From Blastocladiella emersonii ATCC 22665 (lineage: Eukaryota; Blastocladiomycota; Blastocladiomycetes; Blastocladiales; Blastocladiaceae), in contig JANHCV010000008.1 in assembly GCA_025594325.1 (NCBI GenBank), positions 744,001-808,000 on the forward strand: 64,000 nucleotides of DNA. Direction: 5' to 3'. Below the pieces are notes generated by a model. It had not been told where the DNA came from and did not search any database. It saw only the letters and a program-made list of their open reading frames with translations. Shown here in pieces: positions 41,004 to 50,158 of this stretch; the stretch's first letter is position 1; every line of letters starts with the position of its first letter. The position numbers and the translations under genes are program-made.

Positions 41004-43021
41004 ATGTCGTCGTCGTCGCCGTCACCGAGCGCCGACTGCGCCGTCGTCATCAATGACTTCCAGTGGCTGCCTGGCAAGAAGCCAACGGATCCGGACTGCT
41101 GCAAGTGGCCTGATAACAATTGCGATGCGAGTGGCCGCTTGATGGAACTGTGCGTCTCGCGGTGCAAGGATGGGCCCTCGGGATCGGACTTATGCTAGAC
41201 TTGTGTAGGTACCTGTCTGGCAACCAGCTCAACGGCTCGATTCCCACCTCGATTGAGAAGCTGGTGAACCTCCAATATCTGTACGTTGCCACTCGACCAC
41301 GCCTTGACTGCACCACTACACGTAGCTGACTGTGCGCTCGGTTTGTTGTAGGTACCTGTCTGGCAACCAGCTCAACGGCTCGATTCCCACCTCGATTGAG
41401 AAGCTGGTGAACCTCCAATATCTGTACGTTGCCACTCGACCACGCCTTGACTGCACCACTACACGTAGCTGACTGTGCGCTCGGTTTGTTGTAGGTACCT
41501 GTACAACAACCAACTCAGCGGCTCGATTCCCAGTTCGATTGAGAAGCTGGTGAACCTCCAATATCTGTACGTCGCCACCCTACCACGCCTTGACTGCACC
41601 ACCACACGTGGCTGACTGTGTGCTCGGTTTGTTGTAGGTCCCTGTACAACAACCAACTCAGCGACTCGATTCCCAGTTCGATTGAGAAACTGGTGAACCT
41701 CCGATATCTGTACGTTGCCACTCGACCACGCCTTGACTGCACCACTACACGTAGCTGACTGTGCGCTCGGTTTGTGTAGGTACCTGTACAACAACCAACT
41801 CAGCGGCTCGATTCCCAGTTCGATTGAGAAGCTGGTGAACCTCCACGATCTGTACGTCGCCACCCTACCACGCCTTGACTGCACCACCACACGTGGCTGA
41901 CTGTGTGCTTGGTTTGTGTAGGTACCTGTACAACAACACACTCAGCGACTCGATTCCCACCTCGATTGAGAAGCTGGTGAAACTCCAAACTCTGTACGTT
42001 GCCACTCGACCACGCCTTGACTGCACCACTACACGTAGCTGACTGTGTGCTCGGTTTGTTGTAGGTCCCTGTACAACAACCAACTCAGCGGCTCGATTCC
42101 CAGTTCGATTGAGAAGCTGGTGAACCTCCACGATCTGTACGTCGCCACCCTACCACGCCTTGACTGCACCACCACACGTGGCTGACTGTGTGCTTGGTTT
42201 GTGTAGGTACCTGTACAACAACACACTCAGCGACTCGATTCCCACCTCGATTGAGAAGCTGGTGAAACTCCAAACTCTGTACGTTGCCACTCGACCACGC
42301 CTTGACTGCACCACTACACGTAGCTGACTGTGTGCTCGGTTTGTTGTAGGTCCCTGTACAACAACCAACTCAGCGGCTCGATTCCCAGTTCGATTGAGAA
42401 GCTGGGGAACCTCCAATATCTGTACGTTGCCACTCGACCACGCCTTGACTGCACCACCACACGTTGCTGACTGTGCGCTGGATTTGTGTAGGGGCCTGTC
42501 CAACAACCAGCTCAGCGGCCCGCTTCCCCAGCTCCCTCCTACCCTGTACGTGCTTCTCCCACCTTGCTCCACAGGACCTCTAACTCAGCAAGTTGCGTAG
42601 GGCCTCGTGCAATATCCTGTATGGAGAGTCCGAGCAGAACAAGTTTACCTGCTTTGCAGGTTCAACGCGCGAAGGAAGGTGCTTTGAGAAGGACAACGCT
42701 GCTCTGAAAAACCTTCCCGTTTGCCCCACCCCTACCCCCACCACTTCACCTTCTCCCATCCCCACGTCCCTGCTTCCCCTCTTCCTTGGCATCGCGATCC
42801 CCATTGCGCTCCTGCTCGCTACTGCCGCATTCCTCCTTGGCCGCCGCCGCCGCCACCGCTCGCCTCCCACGGTCCAGGACAAGCCTGCTCCGCGCCCCGC
42901 TTCGCTTGAGTCTGCGCCTGAGGAGCTGTATCTCCCGCCTGCCCTGTCGCCGCCCAAGCGCGAGAGCGACAACGACAGCATCCTGTACCTGCCCACCACG
43001 TCCGCGTCCGCATCCAAGTAG
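41004..43021 (+). CDS. LRR single-pass membrane protein encoded by amplified 72-nt exons (12 exons, 422 aa)
   Basis: Exon 1 is 41004-41149. Nine 72-nt exons start at 41209, 41352, 41495, 41638, 41780, 41922, 42065, 42207 and 42350. Exon 11 is 42492-42545 and exon 12 is 42601-43021. All junctions are phase 2 and in frame. The N-terminus has a plant-type LRR cap ('DCCKWPDNNCDASGRLMEL'). Each 72-nt exon gives one 24-residue LRR of the type YL.GNQLNGSIPTSIEKLVNL. After the LRRs come a short Cys-containing stalk, a Pro/Thr/Ser stretch, a transmembrane helix (LFLGIAIPIALLLATAAFLL) stopped by RRRRHR, and a ~70-residue cytoplasmic tail. No kinase follows. An extracellular recognition or adhesion role is the family expectation. 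No clear N-terminal signal peptide is seen, so the true start might be an upstream exon. Confidence 0.85.
41209..42491 (+). repeat. Tandem exon-plus-intron repeat, nine units of 142-143 bp
   Basis: Each unit is a 72-nt exon plus a 70-71-nt intron (GTACGT donor, GCTGACTGTG branch region, TGTAG acceptor). Introns are nearly as similar as exons. Two adjacent units (41780-42064) recur almost unchanged at 42065-42349, a 285-bp duplication on top of the single-unit amplification. Confidence 0.92.
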
Positions 43022-43170
43022 GCGGTTTGGGCTTTCAATTTTGTGTGTGTAATCCCCGCATCGATTCCCCCCATAAAGTCGACGCGTTTGTGTCCTCGCG
43101 ACGTGTGTTGATCCCAGTCTCTGCTGCTCTTGTGATGTGAGGTCATCGATCACGCGAGCGTCTCGTTGAG

Positions 43171-43667
43171 CGTGGGCAAGCGGTGCTGTTGAAGAGTATC
43201 TCGCGCGACTCAACAAGCGCGTGGCACGCGCCAGCCGCACCGAGGTCGAGGCGATCACGCTGTAGCAGCTCGCGCCAACCTTGGTCGAAACGGTTGTCGT
43301 TCTTGTACAATCTCCATCGCACCGCTCCGCACTCGCGTCGCACCGCTCCACACTCGCGTCTCGCTTACTGAAACCCGTTGCGTTTGCCGTGTAGGCGAGC
43401 GGCAGCGTCGCGACTCATTTCGGCGTCACGATGTCTGGCCGCCCAAAGCTTGGCCAACTGTATCAGGAAGCAATGGACGCCCTTCACAGCGCGGACGGCA
43501 CGTTTGGCACGCAGTTCTCGGACGACGCATGCGCTCTCGTCGAGAGCCTGCGTTGCCGCTCGACCAGGCATGGTGCAGCGGAGGCCCAACCCTCCGCGTC
43601 GCGCCGCGTCCCTCGCGATGCTCAAACAGGGCTTTTGTGCACTCTGTACAAAAAGCGCGAGGACTGA
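43171..43667 (+). pseudogene. HPF-5: exons 4 and 5 only, with a stop in exon 4
   Basis: Exon 4, 43171-43304, has the family's exact 134-nt length and encodes 'AVEEYLARLNKRVARASR', but the conserved 'TLRQLAP' reads TL-TAG-QLAP (stop 43263-43265). Exon 5, 43395-43667, is open: 'LGQLYQEAMDALHSADGTFG' and 'QFSDDACALVESL'. The donor (GTACAA) and acceptor (GTGTAG) are present. Exons 1-3 are absent; the LRR gene ends 150 bp upstream. Confidence 0.65.
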
Positions 43668-43792
43668 TGAATATTCCTTATGTCTTGCGCCGCGTTCATT
43701 GATAAATCGTGGTCGACGCAGCCCATTCCATGGCCGTGGCTCCGCGGATACTCTGAGACTAATCACGCCCCCCATCGACTGGGCGGACTCGT

Positions 43793-43802
43793 GTTGCGCC
43801 AC
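43793..43802 (+). promoter_or_regulatory. HPF upstream element core GTTGCGCCAC (HPF-6)
   Basis: Ten-base core of the 17-mer seen before HPF-4 and HPF-7, 82 bp upstream of the HPF-6 ATG. It is shared although HPF-6 has an F-box-like N-terminus instead of the family exon 1. Confidence 0.4.
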
Positions 43803-43883
43803 AACGTGATCGAGGCGAGCGAGCGAAGACGAAACGCGGTCACCGCGACTCGCGACGCACCTTTGAGGCTCATGAACGCAAAA

Positions 43884-45041
43884 ATGGCATCGGATGAAAA
43901 CGACTCCCTGCAACATGTTCCGCTCAAGCAACTCAGCCTAGTGGACGATCGCCCCGAGGAAGCTGGGATGCTGCCGCAGGCGCCCGCTGCGCCGCTGTCA
44001 CCTCGACCAGCTGCGGAGCGACCGCTTCAGTTGCTCGACCTCCCGCAAGACGTTCTCGCGAGAATTCTACACGCAGTCATCGAGAATGTGGGTCCGGGTG
44101 CTTTTCGAGCCTTTGCAACGGCCAACCGGACGCTTCATTCGTTTGCGCGCTCTGATCCAGCCTTATACTCTCCATGCGTTCATTTGGTTGTCTCGCCGGC
44201 GTACGGCGCTGCGAATCCCAACCTTTCGATTGAAACGTTCGTTCCTGCGATTTTCACAACCGTTCTCGCGTTCCTGCGCACGCTTGCCAACACGCCTGGG
44301 CTATCCTGCATGCCGTTTAATCTCACTCTCCTGTCGCAGCCTGCCCAGTGCCAGCCGCCGTTGAGCGACGGAGACAGCTCATCGACCCTCTACACTCTTA
44401 TCGACTGGATCCGAAAGACACTTGGGACGCGGCGCCTCACGGTTGACCTGTCGCACGCCGACCCGTACCGCTTGCACCCGTTCCTCGCCGAGCTCGTCCG
44501 GCGGTTCCTGAACTGGCGTGAGAGTACGTGCCACTACGCGTCGTCCAAATCCCGCACGAGCTAACTCATCGCCCGTTGCACCCTGGCAGTAAGCGGCATC
44601 GACGCCATTGACGCCTACCTCGAGCGCGTGAGCCAGCGCATGGCGCAGACGCGCGGGCGCGAGGTCAAACCCGCCACGCTCCGCCAGCTTGCGCCGCTCC
44701 TTGTCGTGACTGTCGCCACCATTGTACGATCTGATCTTCGCCGAACATCGCTTCCGGACTATTCCGACCAATCCCAATTACGGTAGATGAACGTTGGCGT
44801 CGTCGCACATCTCAGCGCCGCGTGCGCCCACCGCGCGCCCCTCCAGCACCTGTACAACGCGATCGTCGCTGCCCTCCACGACCAAAATGGCATGTTCGGG
44901 AACCAGTTTGCCAAGGACGCGTGCGCGCTTATCGATAAGCTGCGCAACTCGACACCCAAGCCGAGCGGAAGTATTGGTGACGTGCCCCGCGACGCGCACT
45001 CGGGGCTGCCGCTCGCCATGTTCATTGAGCGCGACGAGTAA
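43884..45041 (+). CDS. HPF-6: F-box-like N-terminus joined to HPF C-terminal modules (342 aa), intact
   Basis: Three exons, 43884-44523, 44590-44723 and 44787-45041, all phases correct (introns start GTACGT and GTACGA). Residues about 48-65, 'LQLLDLPQDVLARILHAV', are F-box-like. Exon 1 continues through 'LSQPAQCQPPLSDGD' and ends with 'LTVDLS...HPFLAELVRRFLNW', the same ending as HPF exon 3. Exon 2 equals HPF exon 4 ('IDAYLERVSQRMAQT', 'TLRQLAPLLVVTVATI'). Exon 3 equals HPF exon 5 ('LYNAIVAALHDQNGMFGNQF', 'VPRDAHSGLPLAMFIERDE'). The end of exon 2, 'QLAPLLVVTVATI', is hydrophobic but short for a membrane helix. An SCF-type adaptor is possible if the F-box call is right; the C-terminal module is unrecognised. 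Confidence 0.75.
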
Positions 45042-45143
45042 GTGCTAGACTCGCTTCTTTAGCGCTCGCATGTATTCAATACCACCCTGATTGTTCTCTT
45101 CGGACGTGATGTGGACAGGCAAGAAAAACGATTGACTTGAACC

Positions 45144-45160
45144 ACGCGTTGCGCCACTCA
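45144..45160 (+). promoter_or_regulatory. HPF upstream element ACGCGTTGCGCCACTCA (HPF-7)
   Basis: Exact 17-mer match to the element upstream of HPF-4; it ends 85 bp before the HPF-7 ATG. Confidence 0.5.
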
Positions 45161-45244
45161 TGTGGGCAAACGCAGATCCGTTTCACTCTGCCCGCGCGCT
45201 GCAGTCTTCTCTCCCGTTAACAGATCACCTTACATAAAGTCTCC

Positions 45245-46603
45245 ATGGAACCTCATGCAACGGAACCAGCGGTCCGCAAACGGCGTCGTACCAGCTTCGC
45301 CGCGGCCAGCAGCAGCACTCGGCCAGTGCCGTCAGTCGCCCGAGCTTCGCTGCAGCGCGTGGCTCTCGCACCGGATCAGCAGGCTCTCACTCGTGCCGTG
45401 TCGATGAAACTCGATGATGCTGGTTTCGCGAGCGGTGACGATCTGTCCGACATGAGCAGCAGTGACGTTGAGCCGCCGGCTCGTGTGAGCAGTGCCAGCG
45501 GGGCGGGCCAGGGCTCCGGCGGAGCTCAGAGGCACGTCTCAAGCCCACGCAGAAACGCGCTCCATGTATCACTAAACCGGTGAGTCGTCTAGGAAGCGGC
45601 GAATTTCCCGCAAGCACCCAAGTGCACTGTAAATCTCACAGGCCCTCCGGACGCAGTTGCGCGCCAGCGTCCTCGTGTACGGTCCGTTCGCTGACGCTGA
45701 GACGCTTCGGGCCCATTGCTACGCCGATCACGTTTATACGTGCGACGAGGGCGAGCTGGTGGTTCCGATTGAGAAGGTGCGGTCCCTGTGCGCTTGCCCC
45801 GCTTTCCATTCTCCACGCACGCTGACGCACCGCGTATAGTACCTCGAGCTGTTCAAGACCGAAGTTCACAACACTCGCACGTTCTTTGTTGACACGGCCA
45901 ACGCGCTCCTCCGTGACCAAACCGCTTCCCTTTCCAAGCCTGACCTCTCTTGTCTTCAAGCGGATGACGATATCCGCGGCATCGATTATCATCGCGTCTG
46001 GATAGTCCAGGAGACGGACGATTCTGCATCGCCTCGCATGCACCCGTTCCTTACCAGCCTTCTCCGTCGCGGAATGAGTTGGCGCGGCGGTACGTGTGCC
46101 GCTCGCCACCTTGCTGAGGAGTGAAGACTTACCACACCGGCGCCTTGAATAGTCAACGGCGTTGTTGAGATCCAGCTGTACATCTCCCGACTCAACGATC
46201 GGCTTACGCGGACCGCGGACCGTCACGCCGACGTCGTCTCGCTGCGGCAGCTCGCTCCGCTCATCGTGGTCTCCGTCGCGACGCTCGCACGTTCGCGTCG
46301 CTCCCACCCGCCGTGCCCGCCGCCGTACGCTAACCCGCCGTTTAGGCGAGCGGCAGCATCATCACGCACCACGGTGTACACGGCAAATCTCGCCCGCCGC
46401 TCGAGAAGCTATTCAACAACCTCGTGGCTGAGCTCGACGACGAAGACGGACTACTCAGCAAGCAGTTTGCCGCGGACTCGCGCGATCTCCTCGAAGAGCT
46501 GGCCCGCGAGCTTCGCGCCACGTGTACGAGCTCGGACCAGCTTCCGCGCGACGCGGTGACCGGGCTCCCGCTCGTGGCGTTCCTCGACCGTAGCTCGGAG
46601 TAG
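45245..46603 (+). CDS. HPF-7: five-exon HPF family member (365 aa)
   Basis: Exons 45245-45565, 45642-45776, 45840-46089, 46153-46286 and 46346-46603. Exon 1: 'MEPHATEPAVRKRRRTS', Ser-rich and acidic. Exon 2: 'RASVLVYGPFADAETLRAHC'. Exon 3: 'NALLRDQTASLSKPDL' and 'HPFLTSLLRRGMSWRG'. Exon 4: 'IQLYISRLNDRLTRT' and 'SLRQLAPLIVVSVATL'. Exon 5: 'LFNNLVAELDDEDGLLSKQF' and 'LPRDAVTGLPLVAFLD'. Two oddities: the exon 1/2 junction is in frame only with a GTATCA donor, as the stronger GTGAGT 14 nt later shifts the frame; and intron 4 begins GCACGT, a GC-AG intron. Otherwise open throughout. A basic KRRR patch suggests nuclear localisation. Function unknown. Confidence 0.7.
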
Positions 46604-46930
46604 TTTGAACTCTCCTTTTTTGTAAATGACACGCATATGACATGGGGAATCTGTTCCAATTGGTTCCCTGTCCCGGATGATGTTCCTAGTGTTTGACCTG
46701 CGGCTTGAGCTCACCAGGACGTCACGCTTACTTCGGACTATCAGCGTGAGGTTCAAGGAAGGTCCACCGCTCACGTGGGTGGCGCAACGCGTCCACGGCC
46801 GCGCTACGGTGTTCAGTCTGCTCACCACGCGCGAACAGTAGAAGTGAATCAGGCACGAAGGTACATTGACATGAATATACGCCAACTCACTCTACTCCTC
46901 GCGCTCGGCGCGCGTCGCAAGTGTGAATCT

Positions 46931-48243
46931 CTAATCCGCGTCTCCTGGCGCATCATCGTCACTCACCTCCTGCCCTTGAGCAGCGGCATCACGGAGCAGC
47001 AGGTCGATGAGAGCGCACGATTCCGCGGCAAACCGGTCGCCGAGCGTTCCGTGTCGATCGTTGAACGTCGCGAGCATCCCGTTATACAGAAGCTCCATCG
47101 GCGGCATGCCTGTGCGGTCGGCCTGGAAGTGGAGCGCGACGCCGCAGCTCGCCTACGCGATCCAAGTGGAAAGTGAGTAGCGCTCGTCAATAACGGTGCG
47201 GTGCTCCGGGTGAATCGTACCATCACCGCGATAGCAACGACGATCAGCGGTGCGACCTGGTGGACCGTCACGACCTTGGCCTCGGCGCCGGCGGTCCGCG
47301 CGGTGCGCTCGTTGAGCCGTGCGAGGTACGGCTCTATGTCGACAATGCCGTGCCCTAAAGAGTCGTGCTCAGAGCACAAGCAAACGACGAATGACCGATG
47401 CGCCAAGCGCACCTCCATGCCAGTTCATGGCGCGACGGACCAGCTGGTCGACGAACGGGTGCATCGCAAACGCACCGCTGCCGTCGGCGCACGCCTTGAC
47501 CATCCAGCGCAGATTGAACTCGACGCCGCGCGAAGCCACAGCCGAGACGTTGGTCGGCAAGTCAAGGCGGGTCGAGTCGGAGCGTTTGCCTTGGAGCATA
47601 CGCTCGGCCGCAGCGCTCAGGATCTTGCGGAAGTTCCCGGCGGCGTGGATGAACAGAGCATGGTACTAGCTCGCGAACGAAATGAGCAACCCATTATCAC
47701 CTGCGAAGCCCTTCAGGTGTTACGTAATTGAACTCCATGAGCGGCTCGATCCCGCGGAAAGATTCGAGATAGTCGGAGTAGCAGTGCTTGCGGACGGTTC
47801 GCTCGTCCGCGAAGGGCCCGTAGATGAGGCTGCTGACGCGAATCTGCGCCTTGAGCGCCGGTGACACGTGCGCCAGGATAGGTCGGTACCACCGCCTGTG
47901 AGTGTGACTAGTCCCATCGCATAGGTGAGACACGAGCGACATGTTCGGGCGGGCGGACGGATCGAGCGGAACCGTACCCGCCAGTTACCTCTGGCTCGTT
48001 GAGGTCTTCTTCCTCGCGCTCAGCGTCGCTGCTAGCAGGCGCACTCGACTCACTAGTGTCACCGCTACCGCCCTCCTCGCCAATCAAGGCAGGCGATGCA
48101 GCAGACCCAGCTTTACTCCTCGGGCGCAGCCGCGCTCGCGGAGCAGCATCGGGCACGCGCGGCGGCGGGACCCGCTCAGCGGCGGCGACGCGCTTCCAAA
48201 TACTCTAGCTGCGGCGGGCGGGACCCGTTGCATTAGGTTCCAT
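46931..48243 (-). pseudogene. HPF-8: complete five-exon member with a TAG at codon 13
   Basis: Exons 48243-47978, 47895-47724, 47665-47413, 47354-47221 and 47152-46931, all with GT donors, AG acceptors and agreeing phases (2, 0, 1, 0). Exon 1: 'MEPNATGPARRS' then TAG (48207-48205), then open acidic sequence. Exon 2: 'IRVSSLIYGPFADERTV'. Exon 3: 'HPFVDQLVRRAMNWHG'. Exon 4: 'IEPYLARLNERTARTAG' and 'APLIVVAIAVM'. Exon 5: 'MELLYNGMLATFNDRHGTLG'. The stop takes the place of the Lys codon in the KRIR patch of HPF-1 and HPF-4. Head-to-head with HPF-9. 46604-46930 holds no gene. Confidence 0.7.
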
Positions 48244-48320
48244 GGCGGCGTTGGTTGCCGTGACACCGCAGGATCAACAGGTTGAGAGCGTGCGACCAGG
48301 CGTGCGAGTTCGCAGTGTCA

Positions 48321-48335
48321 AGTGGCGCAACGCGC
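48321..48335 (-). promoter_or_regulatory. HPF upstream element (HPF-8/HPF-9 divergent promoter)
   Basis: GCGCGTTGCGCCACT on the minus strand, a near match (one base different) to the first 15 bases of the HPF-4/HPF-7 17-mer. It lies 78 bp upstream of the HPF-8 ATG and 62 bp upstream of the HPF-9 ATG, in a 153-bp space shared by the two genes. Confidence 0.45.
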
Positions 48336-48396
48336 AACCGCCGACCCTTCCTCCTCCGCTCTCCCAAACGCAGCGCATGTGACGCACAACGAAACC

Positions 48397-49786
48397 ATGA
48401 AACTTCATGCAACGGACTCGACACGGCGTAGTTAACGCATCCGCGACCGGGTCGTGACCGAGTCTGCGCCAGTGGAGCGAGCTCCCACCGATGGCCCGCG
48501 GCCCCATCTGCGCCCGAGCGCCACACGGTCGGACGTTGGAGCTAGCCCAGTCGCTGTCAAGGTCGAGGAGTGTGTCGACGATGAGGGGCTTTCTGAGTTG
48601 CCCAGCAGTGATGAACCTTCAGACGAGGAATATGACCAGCGTGATGAGAGCGATCGAGAGGAGGAGGACCGCAACGAAGGGTCTGACGACCATGTTCGTG
48701 AGTATGTTTCTGCCTTGCCGTTTATTGTTTCGAGCGATTTTAACGGGACACATTTAGACCCAAGGCCAAGCGCCATCGCCCCGCAGCTGTCAAGTCAGAC
48801 AGCCTGTCACCCCAGCTCTGCATGCAGCTCCGCGTAAGCGTTCTCGTCTATGGCTTGTACCTCGACGCCAAGGACTTGGAAGCCCATTGCTATGCCGACT
48901 ACCTCGAGCTCGTAGGCGAGGAAGAGCCAGTCCTTGATTTCCGCAAGGTACGGTCCTCGTTTGGTTTGCGTGCACGATACCAAAGCTCACCACCTGCACG
49001 AACAGTACATGGACCTTTACCACATGGTTTCCAAGAGCCTTCGAAGCCGCTTTTCGGATGCCGCAAAGGCGATTCTCAAGGACAGACGCTCTGTTCAAAT
49101 TCACCCCAAACTTCCCGCTCTTGATTCGACCGGCGTTACTCTCACCCTCGATTTCAACTTGAGCTGGATGCTTGAGGACCACCAGCCTGATGTCCGCGGA
49201 TCGCTCCACTTGCACCCCTTCTTTCTCGCCGTCATCAAGCGGGGCACCAACTGGCGCGAAGGTACGCGTTCCGCCTTTTCTGTTGGACCGGGAACAATCT
49301 AACCTCACTTGCAAATTTTGGCTGGCTATAGGACACTGGGTTAAGGGCATCGAAGCGTACCTCGAGCGACTCAACGCGCGCTTGATTCGGAACATGGTTG
49401 CCAACGCACCGTCCGTCACTTTGCAGCAGATTGCCCCGTGCGTCTTGATTGTCATCGCAACGCTCGTATGTGCATCCGTTGCATGCGTTCTCTTCCGCGA
49501 CGGAAATCTCATTCAAATCCCAATTTTGTAGGCAAGCGGCGGTGTCGCGGTGAGCGCTAGAGCCCACATTCGCCGCCGTCCTTCGCTCGAACCTCTGTAC
49601 GCTCAGTTCCTGGCTGCGCTTCACGATTCTGCCGGGCCACTCGGTCATCAGTTCGCTAGCGACGCTTACGCTCTCCTAGACAAGTTCCGGGTGGCCGCAG
49701 GCAACCATGAGGGCCAAGTTAACGCCCTTCGCAATTCCTCGACGGGACTCCCGCTCGCCGCGTTTATCCCGCGGCCCGAGGGGTAA
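48397..49786 (+). pseudogene. HPF-9: complete five-exon member with a TAA at codon 13
   Basis: Exons 48397-48701, 48758-48947, 49006-49261, 49332-49465 and 49532-49786; splice signals and phases (2, 0, 1, 0) all fit. Exon 1: 'MKLHATDSTRRS', TAA at 48433-48435, then 'RIRDRVVTES' and a strongly acidic stretch. Exon 2: 'PKAKRHRPAAVKS' and 'VLVYGLYLDAKDLEAHC'. Exon 3: 'AKAILKDRRSVQIHPKL' and 'HPFFLAVIKRGTNWRE'. Exon 4: 'IEAYLERLNARLIRN' and 'TLQQIAPCVLIVIATL'. Exon 5: 'LYAQFLAALHDSAGPLGHQF' and 'SSTGLPLAAFIPR'. Only the one stop spoils a 379-residue product. 49787-50158 shows no gene. Confidence 0.7.
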
Positions 49787-50158
49787 CAGTTCCGAGTCCT
49801 TCGCTGTTCTCTGTATCCGGCTCTATACAAATCTCTGTTCCACAATTATTGCTGCACGGCAACGTGCTGGTTTGAACGGATTTTGTCTTGCGGAGTGCGA
49901 AACGCGTCGCTTATCAGGATTGACCGTGGCCAACTACGCGCCTCAAACCTTAAGTTTGCGGTCGCGGCGCTGTCGCATGAGTGGCGCCGCGCTTTCCTCG
50001 CCGTGTGAAATGGACGTACAATGGCCGTAAATTTGATTAAATATAGCAGGAGCGACTGAAAGAAGAGTAGGGGAGGACGCGCTATTCATGTGCAGGCGTT
50101 GCGCCGCCGCGTGACTTGAAACAAAAGGATCAAACGCCACCACCACCACCGGTAGTCG

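Noticed and set aside
41004-43021. Plant or contaminant origin suggested by plant-type LRRs
   Set aside because: The introns use the same GTACGT donor and branch style as neighbouring fungal-type genes, and GC content matches. LRRs of this type occur outside plants.
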